Under the pieces are notes generated by a model. The model did not search any database. It was not told the DNA's origin and saw nothing but the letters and a program-made list of their open reading frames with translations. Positions 1 through 5,367 of a stretch of DNA of 18,058 bases are shown here, piece after piece (position 1 is the first letter of the stretch; each line of letters starts with the position of its first letter). Both the position numbers and the translations under genes were made by a program. The stretch covers positions 1 through 18,058 of the forward strand of contig JBOGZI010000080.1 in assembly GCA_050697275.1 (NCBI GenBank), written 5' to 3'. The DNA comes from JBOGZI01 sp050697275 (GTDB taxonomy: Bacteria > Actinomycetota > Thermoleophilia > Solirubrobacterales > 70-9).

Positions 1-238
1 CGCCTTGGGCGCCCGTCCCGCCCTGCGGGCCGGGCTGGCGCGAGAGCTCAGCGACCTGCTGCCGGAGCTGGCTCAGCTGACTCTTCAGCTTCTTCAGCTG
101 CTTGTTGACGCCGGCGCTCGCGCCCGACTTCGGCCCAGTAGTGGCGCCGCGGCCCGCGAGCGCGACCTGTGCGACGAGCGCAGCCAAGACGGCCGCGAGG
201 ACGACAACCGGAGCCTGTCTCAACCTCCCTTGGTGCAT
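1..238 (-). CDS. Collagen-like exported or anchored protein, N-terminal part (cut by window edge)
   Basis: Open at the left edge, so only about 79 codons are visible. The reading begins MHQGRLRQ, then has a hydrophobic stretch (about residues 9-26, rich in V, A and L) that looks like a signal peptide or membrane anchor. A Lys/Leu/Gln-rich heptad stretch follows (LKKLKSQLSQLRQQVAEL), a short coiled coil. The visible end has Gly-X-Y triplets (GPQ, GGT, GAQ), the beginning of a collagen-like region. This order (anchor, coiled coil as trimerisation seed, collagen repeats) is common in actinobacterial surface proteins. I chose ATG 238 because AAGGA lies 9 nt upstream; in-frame ATGs at 247 and 265 are possible but lack a well-spaced ribosome binding site. 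Function beyond a surface filament or stalk is unknown. Confidence 0.7.
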   Translation of the reverse strand, partial: MHQGRLRQAPVVVLAAVLAALVAQVALAGRGATTGPKSGASAGVNKQLKKLKSQLSQLRQQVAELSRQPGPQGGTGAQG

Positions 239-345
239 GCTGCCCATTCCTTGGTGCACGCTCATCCTTGGACGAGCCGTGGGGCTCCGTTGCGTGGACC
301 TGCGCTCGACTCCGCGTTACCACCCCTCCCCGCGAAGATGCCCTC

Positions 346-375
346 ACCGTAAGCACCCCGCCGCCGCGGCGTCAA
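346..375 (-). promoter_or_regulatory. Promoter of the collagen-like gene
   Basis: Read on minus, TTGACG (375-370) is followed after an 18-nt spacer by TACGGT (351-346). This is a near-consensus sigma-A type -35 and a TANNNT -10. It points at the collagen-like gene and would give a leader of about 100 nt. It is the best -35/-10 pair in the window. Confidence 0.6.
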
Positions 376-401
376 ACGAATACTTGGGGACTTGGGGCCC
401 C

Positions 402-421
402 GTTGTCAGCGCGATGACAAC
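402..421. promoter_or_regulatory. Perfect inverted repeat, candidate operator
   Basis: GTTGTCA (402-408) and TGACAAC (415-421) are perfect 7-bp arms around a 6-nt centre. The site lies about 27 bp upstream of the -35 box of the collagen-like gene's promoter, a usual place for an activator or repressor dimer. No regulator gene is nearby. It could also be a simple hairpin. Confidence 0.4.
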
Positions 422-504
422 CAATGAGCCGCAGGGCGCCTCGTCGGTTGTTTGACGAGTACTGCTCTCCATATAGGGCGGTGCCGAAGCGGCTCCGCGC
501 GGCC

Positions 505-570
505 GCTACTGCTTCGCGCGAAAAGCGAATGTCTGATCGAAAGGCGCTGCTTTCCATGCGAAGCAGTAGC
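505..570 (-). repeat. 13-bp perfect inverted repeat ending inside tRNA-Glu
   Basis: GCTACTGCTTCGC (505-517) is the exact reverse complement of GCGAAGCAGTAGC (558-570). The right arm includes the last four bases of tRNA-Glu (570-567 on minus) and nine bases of its 3' trailer. In the tRNA precursor the arms would form a 13-bp stem closing a 40-nt loop. A smaller hairpin, CTGCTT (547-552) with AAGCAG (561-566), uses the same right arm, so the two folds exclude each other. The small one could act as a terminator or processing stem just after the tRNA, although the T-run after it is short. Confidence 0.6.
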
Positions 571-638
571 CCCGGCGGGAGTCGAACCCGCGCTACGAGA
601 ATGAAAATCTCGCGTGCTAGCCGTTACACCACGGGGCC
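567..638 (-). tRNA. tRNA-Glu (TTC anticodon)
   Basis: On minus the 72 bases fold as a full cloverleaf: acceptor GGCCCCG with CGGGGCT (the 1-72 pair is a G-U wobble), D arm GTGT/GCAC, anticodon arm CGAGA-TTTTCAT-TCTCG giving anticodon TTC, a 4-base variable region, T arm GCGGG-TTCGACT-CCCGC, and discriminator A. The 3' CCA is not encoded. It reads GAA and GAG codons. Its 3' end is shared with the 13-bp inverted repeat at 505-570. Confidence 0.95.
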
Positions 639-646
639 TCATTCGC

Positions 647-652
647 ATCATA
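647..652 (-). promoter_or_regulatory. Candidate -10 box of tRNA-Glu
   Basis: TATGAT on minus (652-647) ends 8 bases before the tRNA 5' end at 638, so transcription would begin almost at the mature end. No good -35 is seen. An alternative promoter is TTGATT (719-714) with TACGGT (694-689) and a 19-nt spacer, giving a leader of roughly 45 nt; its spacer contains the palindrome at 695-708. Confidence 0.35.
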
Positions 653-694
653 GGCGGCACATTCTGCGCGCCATTCGTGCGCTTCCGGACCGTA

Positions 695-708
695 GGTTGG
701 CGCCAACC
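695..708. promoter_or_regulatory. 14-bp perfect palindrome, candidate operator
   Basis: GGTTGGCGCCAACC is a perfect 14-bp palindrome in the 91-bp gap between the divergent tRNA-Glu and HTH gene. It begins 22 bp before the HTH gene's start codon and overlaps possible promoter elements on both strands (TAGGTT on plus at 693-698, TACGGT on minus at 694-689). A dimeric HTH protein, perhaps the neighbouring gene product, could bind here. Confidence 0.4.
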
Positions 709-729
709 CAAGAAATCAAGGCGCTGACG

Positions 730-1542
730 ATGACGAAGCCGATCGAAAAGGGGGTTGCACTGTCGCTGCGGGCCGAGCATGGAACACCGGTCAAGGTGCT
801 CGCAGAACTACTCGACGTATCGCCGGCGAGCATCAGCGTCTGGGTCCGTGACATCGAGATCAGCCCCGAGCAGCGACAGCGAAACGAGTCACGGGCAGGC
901 AAGGCTCGGGGTGAAAGCTGGCGCGAGCTGAACCGGGGTAAGCGCCGCCTCTATCAGGAGGAGGGCCGGCGCCGCGCCCGCGATGGCGATGCCATTCACC
1001 TCGCCGGCTGCATGCTGTACTGGGCGGAGGGGAGCAAGGGTCGGAACTCGGTCGTGCTCACCAACTCCGACCCGAACATGCTGCGCTTCTTTGCCGGCTT
1101 CCTGCGCGTGATGGGCGTGGCGGATGCGGACTTGTGCGTCAGGCTGAACGTCTATCTCGGCAACGGGTTATCGCTTAGGCGGATCGAGGATTACTGGCTC
1201 GAAGTCCTGGGGCTGGCCCGGTCCGCCCTCTGCAAACACTCGATAAACCACTTCCCCACGTCGAGCAGCGGAAGGAAGCGCACCCTCCCGTATGGCGTTT
1301 GCACGCTCAGGGTTCGTCGCAGTACCCGCTTGGTGCAGCACATCTACGGCGCGATTCAGGAGTACGGGGATTCGAGGAACCTCGCTGGCTTGACGGCGCC
1401 TATCAGCGCTGACTCAGCCCGCGAGCAGGCGCTCCAGCAGCGCCTTCTGGGCGTGGAGGCGGTTCTCGGCCTGGTCCCAGACGGCGGAGCGCTCGCCGTA
1501 GAGGACGCCCTCGGTGATCTCCTCGCCGGGGTGGGCGGGTAG
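730..1542 (+). CDS. HTH protein with LAGLIDADG-like core, unknown function
   Basis: Predicted 270 residues. Residues 20-42 read as a helix-turn-helix (VKVLAELLDVSPASISVWVR), followed by a basic linker. Residues 91-103 carry LAGCMLYWAEGSK, then TNSDP at 111-115. This pattern recalls bacterial proteins with one LAGLIDADG-like endonuclease half, and I regard that link as plausible rather than shown. A second conserved-looking block is RKRTLPYGVCTLRVRRSTR (182-200). ATG 730 is chosen because AAGG lies 8 nt upstream. The gene uses codons rare in its neighbours (TTA Leu and ATA Ile around 1168-1245) and has lower GC, consistent with transfer; a tRNA gene next door fits. The last 43 codons lie antisense to argF, so the true C-terminus may have been lost or frameshifted. 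It could instead be a simple transcription regulator. Confidence 0.65.
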   Translation: MTKPIEKGVALSLRAEHGTPVKVLAELLDVSPASISVWVRDIEISPEQRQRNESRAGKARGESWRELNRGKRRLYQEEGRRRARDGDAIHLAGCMLYWAEGSKGRNSVVLTNSDPNMLRFFAGFLRVMGVADADLCVRLNVYLGNGLSLRRIEDYWLEVLGLARSALCKHSINHFPTSSSGRKRTLPYGVCTLRVRRSTRLVQHIYGAIQEYGDSRNLAGLTAPISADSAREQALQQRLLGVEAVLGLVPDGGALAVEDALGDLLAGVGG

Positions 1543-2295
1543 GCAGTGCATCGCGATCGCCCGCTCGGAGGCGGCGGCGAGCAGCTTCTCGTTGAGCTGG
1601 TAGGGGGCGAGCTCTGAGCGGCGGCGCTCGGCCTCCGCCTCGTCGCCCATGCTCACCCAGACGTCGGTGTAGAGGGCATCGGCGCCCTCGGCCGCGGCCC
1701 TCGGGTCGTCGACCAGCTCCGCGACGCCCTCCTCGAGCCGGTAGCCCTCCGGGCTCGCCACCACCACCTCGACGCCGGCGATCCGGCCGAGGATGGCGAG
1801 GGAGCGGGCGACGTTGTTGCCGTCGCCGAGGTAAGCGAGCCGCAGCCCCTCGAGCGAGCCGAAGCGCTCCTTCAGCGTCAGCAGGTCGGCGAGGGCCTGG
1901 CAGGGATGGTGCAGCGGCGTCAAGGCGTTTAACACCGGCACCTCGGCCGCATCGGCCAGCTCGGCCACCGCCTCGTGCGAGCCGGAGCGGATCGCCATCG
2001 CCTGCACGTAGCGCGACAGCACCCGGCCGGTGTCGGCCAGCGACTCGCCCCGGGTCAGCTGCAGCTCCTCGCCCCGCAGCACCACCGGGGTCCCGCCCAG
2101 CTCGGCCACCCCGACCTCGAAGGAGACCCGGGTCCTGGTCGAGGGCTGCTCGAAGATCAGCGCCACCGAGCGGCCCGCCAGGACGCCGGCCCCATCTCCC
2201 CGCGCGCGGCCGGCCTTGAGCGCGGCGGCGCGGTCGAGCAGCGACTCGAGCTGGTCGCGATCGAGCTCCTCGCCGGTCAGGAAGTGCCCAGGCAT
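1414..2295 (-). CDS. argF: Ornithine carbamoyltransferase
   Basis: This cytosolic enzyme joins ornithine and carbamoyl phosphate to citrulline in arginine biosynthesis. All family signatures are present: STRTR at 52-56 (carbamoyl-phosphate site), HPCQ at 130-133, SMGD at 215-218 (ornithine loop) and HCLP at 250-253. At 293 residues it is slightly short of the usual 300-330 but complete. No other arginine gene is adjacent. The start is ATG 2295; it has no ribosome binding site, but TAGTAT ends 6 nt upstream, suggesting a leaderless transcript. The 3' end is overlapped on the opposite strand by the HTH gene, and the 5' end by the predicted start of the EEP gene. Confidence 0.95.
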   Translation of the reverse strand: MPGHFLTGEELDRDQLESLLDRAAALKAGRARGDGAGVLAGRSVALIFEQPSTRTRVSFEVGVAELGGTPVVLRGEELQLTRGESLADTGRVLSRYVQAMAIRSGSHEAVAELADAAEVPVLNALTPLHHPCQALADLLTLKERFGSLEGLRLAYLGDGNNVARSLAILGRIAGVEVVVASPEGYRLEEGVAELVDDPRAAAEGADALYTDVWVSMGDEAEAERRRSELAPYQLNEKLLAAASERAIAMHCLPAHPGEEITEGVLYGERSAVWDQAENRLHAQKALLERLLAG

Positions 2296-3177
2296 CCGCC
2301 GATACTAGGACGCCGTCTGAGGAGCTACGGCAGACTTCCGCCCATCGCCGAGCCGCAGACGGAGATCCGCGCTCTCACCTGGAACCTGTTCCACGGTCGC
2401 GACTGGCCCCCCGAGCCGGAGCTCCAGGTACGAGCCCACAAGGGCAGCTGGAGGCGCGGACCGCGCCGCGGCCGCGACTACGAGCAGGTGAACTGGGACC
2501 TGTTCGACCGCTTCGCCGCGATGATCTGCGGCGAGCGCTGGGATGTCGCCCTCTTCCAGGAGTTCCCCCCGCGCTGGAAGCGCAGGCTCGCCCGCGCCTG
2601 CGAGGCGGAGGCGCACCGGGCGCTCAGCGGGCGAAACTGGCTGCAGCCGCTCACCTCTCTGATCGCGAGCTGGCGCCCCGACCTCCTCGGCGCCTGGGAG
2701 GGGGGATCGAACACGACGCTGGTCCGCCGGGCGGCGGGTCCGATCGCCGAGCGCAGAAGGGTGGTGCTGACCAGGTGCCCCGAGCTGAGGGTGATGGCGC
2801 TGACCCGGCTCGAGTCGGGGCTCTGCGTCGCCAACCTCCACGTCAGCACCAAGCCGTCCCGGGCCGAGGCGGAGCTGCTCTCGGCGGCCGAGCGAGCCTC
2901 GGAGTTCGCGGGAACGCGTCCGCTGATCTTCGGCGGCGACTTCAACGTGCGGCCTCGGGAGAGCGACGTCTTCGGCCGGCTCGAGCAGCGGTTCGCGCTG
3001 GCGCCACCCACCGCGCCGGAGCGGCTCAGCCACCTGCTGGTGCGCGGGCTCGAGGTCACCGAGCGTCCCGCCGCCTGGCTCCCGGAGGCGCGCGACGTGA
3101 TCGACCCGGATACGGGGCTGCGGATCCGCCTCTCCGACCACAACCCGGTGTTTGCGGGCTTCGCGGGTGTGGGATAG
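2284..3177 (+). CDS. Endonuclease/exonuclease/phosphatase (EEP) family protein
   Basis: The EEP fold hydrolyses phosphodiester or phosphomonoester bonds with a divalent metal. Using GTG 2284, the motifs in order are TWNLFHGRD (32-40, metal-site Asn 34), FQE (91-93, Glu 93 metal ligand), GGDFNVRP (217-224, catalytic Asp 219 and Asn 221) and SDHNP (284-288, catalytic His 286). The catalytic set looks complete; the substrate cannot be told from sequence (DNA, nucleotide or phospholipid head group are all possible in this fold). The start is uncertain: no in-frame ATG, GTG or TTG lies between 2284 and the first motif, and GTG 2284 lies within argF with a poorly placed AGGA. The CTG at about 2314 is an alternative. 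The next gene begins 8 bp after its stop. Confidence 0.8.
   Translation: MPRHPPILGRRLRSYGRLPPIAEPQTEIRALTWNLFHGRDWPPEPELQVRAHKGSWRRGPRRGRDYEQVNWDLFDRFAAMICGERWDVALFQEFPPRWKRRLARACEAEAHRALSGRNWLQPLTSLIASWRPDLLGAWEGGSNTTLVRRAAGPIAERRRVVLTRCPELRVMALTRLESGLCVANLHVSTKPSRAEAELLSAAERASEFAGTRPLIFGGDFNVRPRESDVFGRLEQRFALAPPTAPERLSHLLVRGLEVTERPAAWLPEARDVIDPDTGLRIRLSDHNPVFAGFAGVG
2302..2307 (-). promoter_or_regulatory. -10 box of argF, leaderless arrangement
   Basis: TAGTAT on minus (2307-2302) matches TANNNT and is separated from the argF ATG by exactly 6 nt, so transcription would begin at or next to the start codon. No clear -35 box is visible. Confidence 0.45.
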
Positions 3178-3185
3178 TCACGCCT

Positions 3186-3485
3186 ATGGCCGCCGCGCCC
3201 AAGGACGGATCCGGCAGCTCCCGCGCGGAGGAGAGCGTGGAGGCGTTCCGCGAGGCGCTCGAGAAGAGCGTGACGATCTCCCGCGAGCGCCTGCAGGAGA
3301 TCGTCGACGATGCGGTGCGACGCGGCCGGATGACCCGTGGGGACGCCGAGGAGCTGGTCAACCGGCTGGTCACCCGCAGCCGCGAGCAGGTGGACAACAT
3401 CCTCGGCGAGCTCGAGGCCCTGGTCAAGCAGCTCGGCGAGGAGGTGGGTGAGCGAGCGAAGCGCGCCCGGGGGCGCGCCCGCTGA
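3186..3485 (+). CDS. Small phasin-like coiled-coil protein
   Basis: 99 residues, almost entirely helical and highly charged, with heptad-like spacing in residues 15-95 and a basic tail (RAKRARGRAR). The stretch SRERLQEIVDDAVRRGRMTR and the following DAEELVNRLV resemble short actinobacterial proteins usually annotated as polyhydroxyalkanoate-synthesis regulator or phasin family. I see no PHA synthase in the window, so a granule role is unsupported here. It begins 8 bp after the EEP gene and is probably co-transcribed. GATAGT 7 nt before the ATG could give a separate leaderless message. Confidence 0.75.
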   Translation: MAAAPKDGSGSSRAEESVEAFREALEKSVTISRERLQEIVDDAVRRGRMTRGDAEELVNRLVTRSREQVDNILGELEALVKQLGEEVGERAKRARGRAR

Positions 3486-3491
3486 CCCGGC

Positions 3492-3824
3492 TTACTTGCC
3501 GCCGAGCGCCTTGCGGCGCTCCTCGACCTCCTTCGAGACCTCCTCCAGCGACTCGAGCGAGCCCTGCGCCTTCACGGCGAGCTTGGCGAGCTCCTTGCGG
3601 ACGTCCTCGGTTGCCTTGTCGAGCGTGTCGCGCCAGCTCGACACCTGGTCCTGGGCGCGAGAGGTCGCGTCGCCGGAAGCGTCGCGGAGCCGCGCCACGG
3701 CATCGTCGATGCTGGAGCGGACCTCGCCGGTCGCCTTCTCGCCGGCGGACCTCAGATCGTCGATCGCCTTCTGGATGTTGTCCCTGACTCCGCCCCCGCT
3801 GGGGCCTCCACCGCTTGCTTCCAC
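3492..3824 (-). CDS. Small coiled-coil, phasin-like protein
   Basis: 110 residues. After a Gly/Ser-rich start (about residues 1-13) the rest is an amphipathic charged helix with many Ala, Glu, Lys and Asp, ending VEERRKALGGK. It has no cysteine and no membrane segment. The GTG start at 3824 is well supported by AGGAGG 5 nt upstream, the best Shine-Dalgarno in the window. It converges tail-to-tail with the other phasin-like gene, with 6 bp between the stops. The likeness in length and composition suggests related structural roles, but the two do not align obviously. Function unknown. Confidence 0.7.
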   Translation of the reverse strand: MEASGGGPSGGGVRDNIQKAIDDLRSAGEKATGEVRSSIDDAVARLRDASGDATSRAQDQVSSWRDTLDKATEDVRKELAKLAVKAQGSLESLEEVSKEVEERRKALGGK

Positions 3825-3865
3825 CTTGACCTCCTAGCCGGTTTCTCGCAAAGTGCGGCAAGAGC

Positions 3866-5347
3866 CTATACCGCCGCCAGCTGCGAGGAGAGGCCGTCGA
3901 AGTCCAGCGTCCCGCCCGCGGTCTCGGCGAGCAGCTCCTCGGCGCTGAGCTCCTGCCCGCGCGCCCAGAGACCCCGCAGCCAGGCGCCCGCCTCCGGCCG
4001 CTGGAACCAGCGCTCGCCGAAGCGCTCGGTGAGGTGGCGCCGCCAGCTCAGCTCGAGCGCCCAGGCGCGCAGGTAGCAGGCGACGTAGAAGCCGGGATCG
4101 ACGTCGGAGAGCCAGGTCTCCGACGGCCAGCTGACCCCGGTCCGCTCGGTGAGCAGAGCCGAGTAGCGCTCGGGCATCTCGTCGCGGTCCGCACCGGGGC
4201 CGTGCAGCTCGACCTCGTAGGCGATCTTAGCCGAGTAGCGCCGCAGCATCACCAGCTTCGCCGCGCGGGCGTGCGCCACGGCGGGCTCGGGATCGGAGAC
4301 GCCGAGCGTCGCCCGGAGCCACTCCGGGTCGGAGGTGAGCCCCTCCAGCAGGAAGGCGAAGGACTCGGTCACCCCGTTGTCCCCCAGATGCCGGAACTCG
4401 AAGGGCAGCTCGGCGCCCGTGCAGCCGTAGTGCTCGGCGTGACCGCCCTCGTGGAAGAGGGTGGCGAAATCCTCCCGCCCCCCGATCGGCGGCACCACCA
4501 GGTGGACCTCCTCCGGGACGCGCGGCGTCGCGCAGAAGGCGCGCGGGCTCTTGCTCGGGCGGGATTCGGTGTCGAGCAGCACGTTCGCCTGCCGGTCGAG
4601 GTCGATCCCCAGCGCGGCGAGCGTCTCGCGAAAGGAAGGGACGAGCCGCTCCGAGGGGTAGCGCTCGTCGAGGTGGCCGGCGCGGAAGAACCGGTGCAGG
4701 TCGGAGCGCCGCAGCTCCGCCAGCGGCAGCGAGACGGTCCGCTCCAGCTCCGGCTCGACGATCCCCGGATAGCCCGGCGCCGTCTGGCGCGCGAACTCCT
4801 CGAGCCGCACGGACAGGGCCCTGAGGTCGAGGGCCCTCAGATCGGCGTAGGCGTCGAGGTAGGAGGGCCAGCCGAGCTCCGCGCAGATCGCGTGGGTGCG
4901 CTCCAGCACCTCGCGATGGAGCGGGTTGAGCTGCGCGGCGACGATCGCGTTGCGAGCCGCCTCGATCGCGGCGCGCCGCTCGCCGTCGGGCTCGTTCGCC
5001 TGGACGATCGGCGCGGCGCGGTAGGGCATCAGCTCGCCGTCGAGCTCGAGCTCGAGCGTCGCCTCCAGCTCCGCGAGCCGAGCCTCCTCCGCCCGGGTCT
5101 CAGCCCCCAGATGCCCGTCGAGGGCGAAGTGATGCAGGTAGCGAAGCCGGGGTACTCCGCCGCGCGCCCGGCGCTCCTCGCCGATCCGCTCCACCGCCTC
5201 GCGCTCGAACAGCGCCTCATGGCGCGCGTAGATCTCCTCCAGGGCGAGCCGCGCCTTGTGCCCCGCCAGGTGGAGGTAGTACTCGCGTGAGAGCTCTTCG
5301 CTGAAGCGCTCCGCCTCGTCCCGATAGGCGTCGAGGTCCCAGGCCAC
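3866..5347 (-). CDS. M3-like zinc metallopeptidase
   Basis: 493 residues, no signal peptide, so probably a cytosolic oligopeptidase. The zinc site is HEGGH at 299-303 (HEXXH), with Glu 328 in GVTESF 25 residues later as the likely third ligand, as in clan MA peptidases of the M3 (oligoendopeptidase F / thimet) type. The N-terminal 250 residues are helical and rich in Glu and Arg, like the M3 cap. It is shorter than classical oligoendopeptidase F (about 600), so it is a diverged member. GTG 5347 has no clear Shine-Dalgarno, but TATCGT lies 6 nt upstream, suggesting leaderless expression. It is head-to-head with the RNA methyltransferase, 20 bp apart. Confidence 0.85.
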   Translation of the reverse strand: MAWDLDAYRDEAERFSEELSREYYLHLAGHKARLALEEIYARHEALFEREAVERIGEERRARGGVPRLRYLHHFALDGHLGAETRAEEARLAELEATLELELDGELMPYRAAPIVQANEPDGERRAAIEAARNAIVAAQLNPLHREVLERTHAICAELGWPSYLDAYADLRALDLRALSVRLEEFARQTAPGYPGIVEPELERTVSLPLAELRRSDLHRFFRAGHLDERYPSERLVPSFRETLAALGIDLDRQANVLLDTESRPSKSPRAFCATPRVPEEVHLVVPPIGGREDFATLFHEGGHAEHYGCTGAELPFEFRHLGDNGVTESFAFLLEGLTSDPEWLRATLGVSDPEPAVAHARAAKLVMLRRYSAKIAYEVELHGPGADRDEMPERYSALLTERTGVSWPSETWLSDVDPGFYVACYLRAWALELSWRRHLTERFGERWFQRPEAGAWLRGLWARGQELSAEELLAETAGGTLDFDGLSSQLAAV

Positions 5348-5353
5348 CCTGCA

Positions 5354-5359
5354 ACGATA
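5354..5359 (-). promoter_or_regulatory. -10 box of the M3-like peptidase, leaderless arrangement
   Basis: TATCGT on minus (5359-5354), a TANNNT box, is exactly 6 nt before GTG 5347. The gap to the divergent methyltransferase gene is only 20 bp, so any -35 sits inside that gene's 5' end. Confidence 0.4.
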
Positions 5360-5367
5360 GGTCGAGG

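Larger units (their letters stand above)
239..566. other. Non-coding stretch between the collagen-like gene and tRNA-Glu
   Basis: No convincing gene is visible in these 328 bases. Besides the promoter at 346-375 and the inverted repeat at 402-421, it holds a second short inverted repeat (CTCGTC 440-445 with GACGAG 454-459, 8-nt loop) and the left arm of the long inverted repeat that ends in the tRNA. Open frames crossing it have no ribosome binding site and no recognisable protein content. Confidence 0.5.

Noticed and set aside
547..566. Rho-independent terminator of tRNA-Glu
   Set aside because: The 6-bp stem lacks a proper T-run (only CCTTTCG follows), so I list it as part of the inverted-repeat structure rather than as a terminator.
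505..570. Prophage or integrative-element attachment site at the tRNA 3' end
   Set aside because: The repeat is inverted, not direct, and no integrase or second tRNA 3' copy is visible.
424..729. Upstream extension of the HTH reading frame, through the tRNA region
   Set aside because: It would run antisense through tRNA-Glu; ATG 730 has its own AAGG and starts just before the HTH domain.
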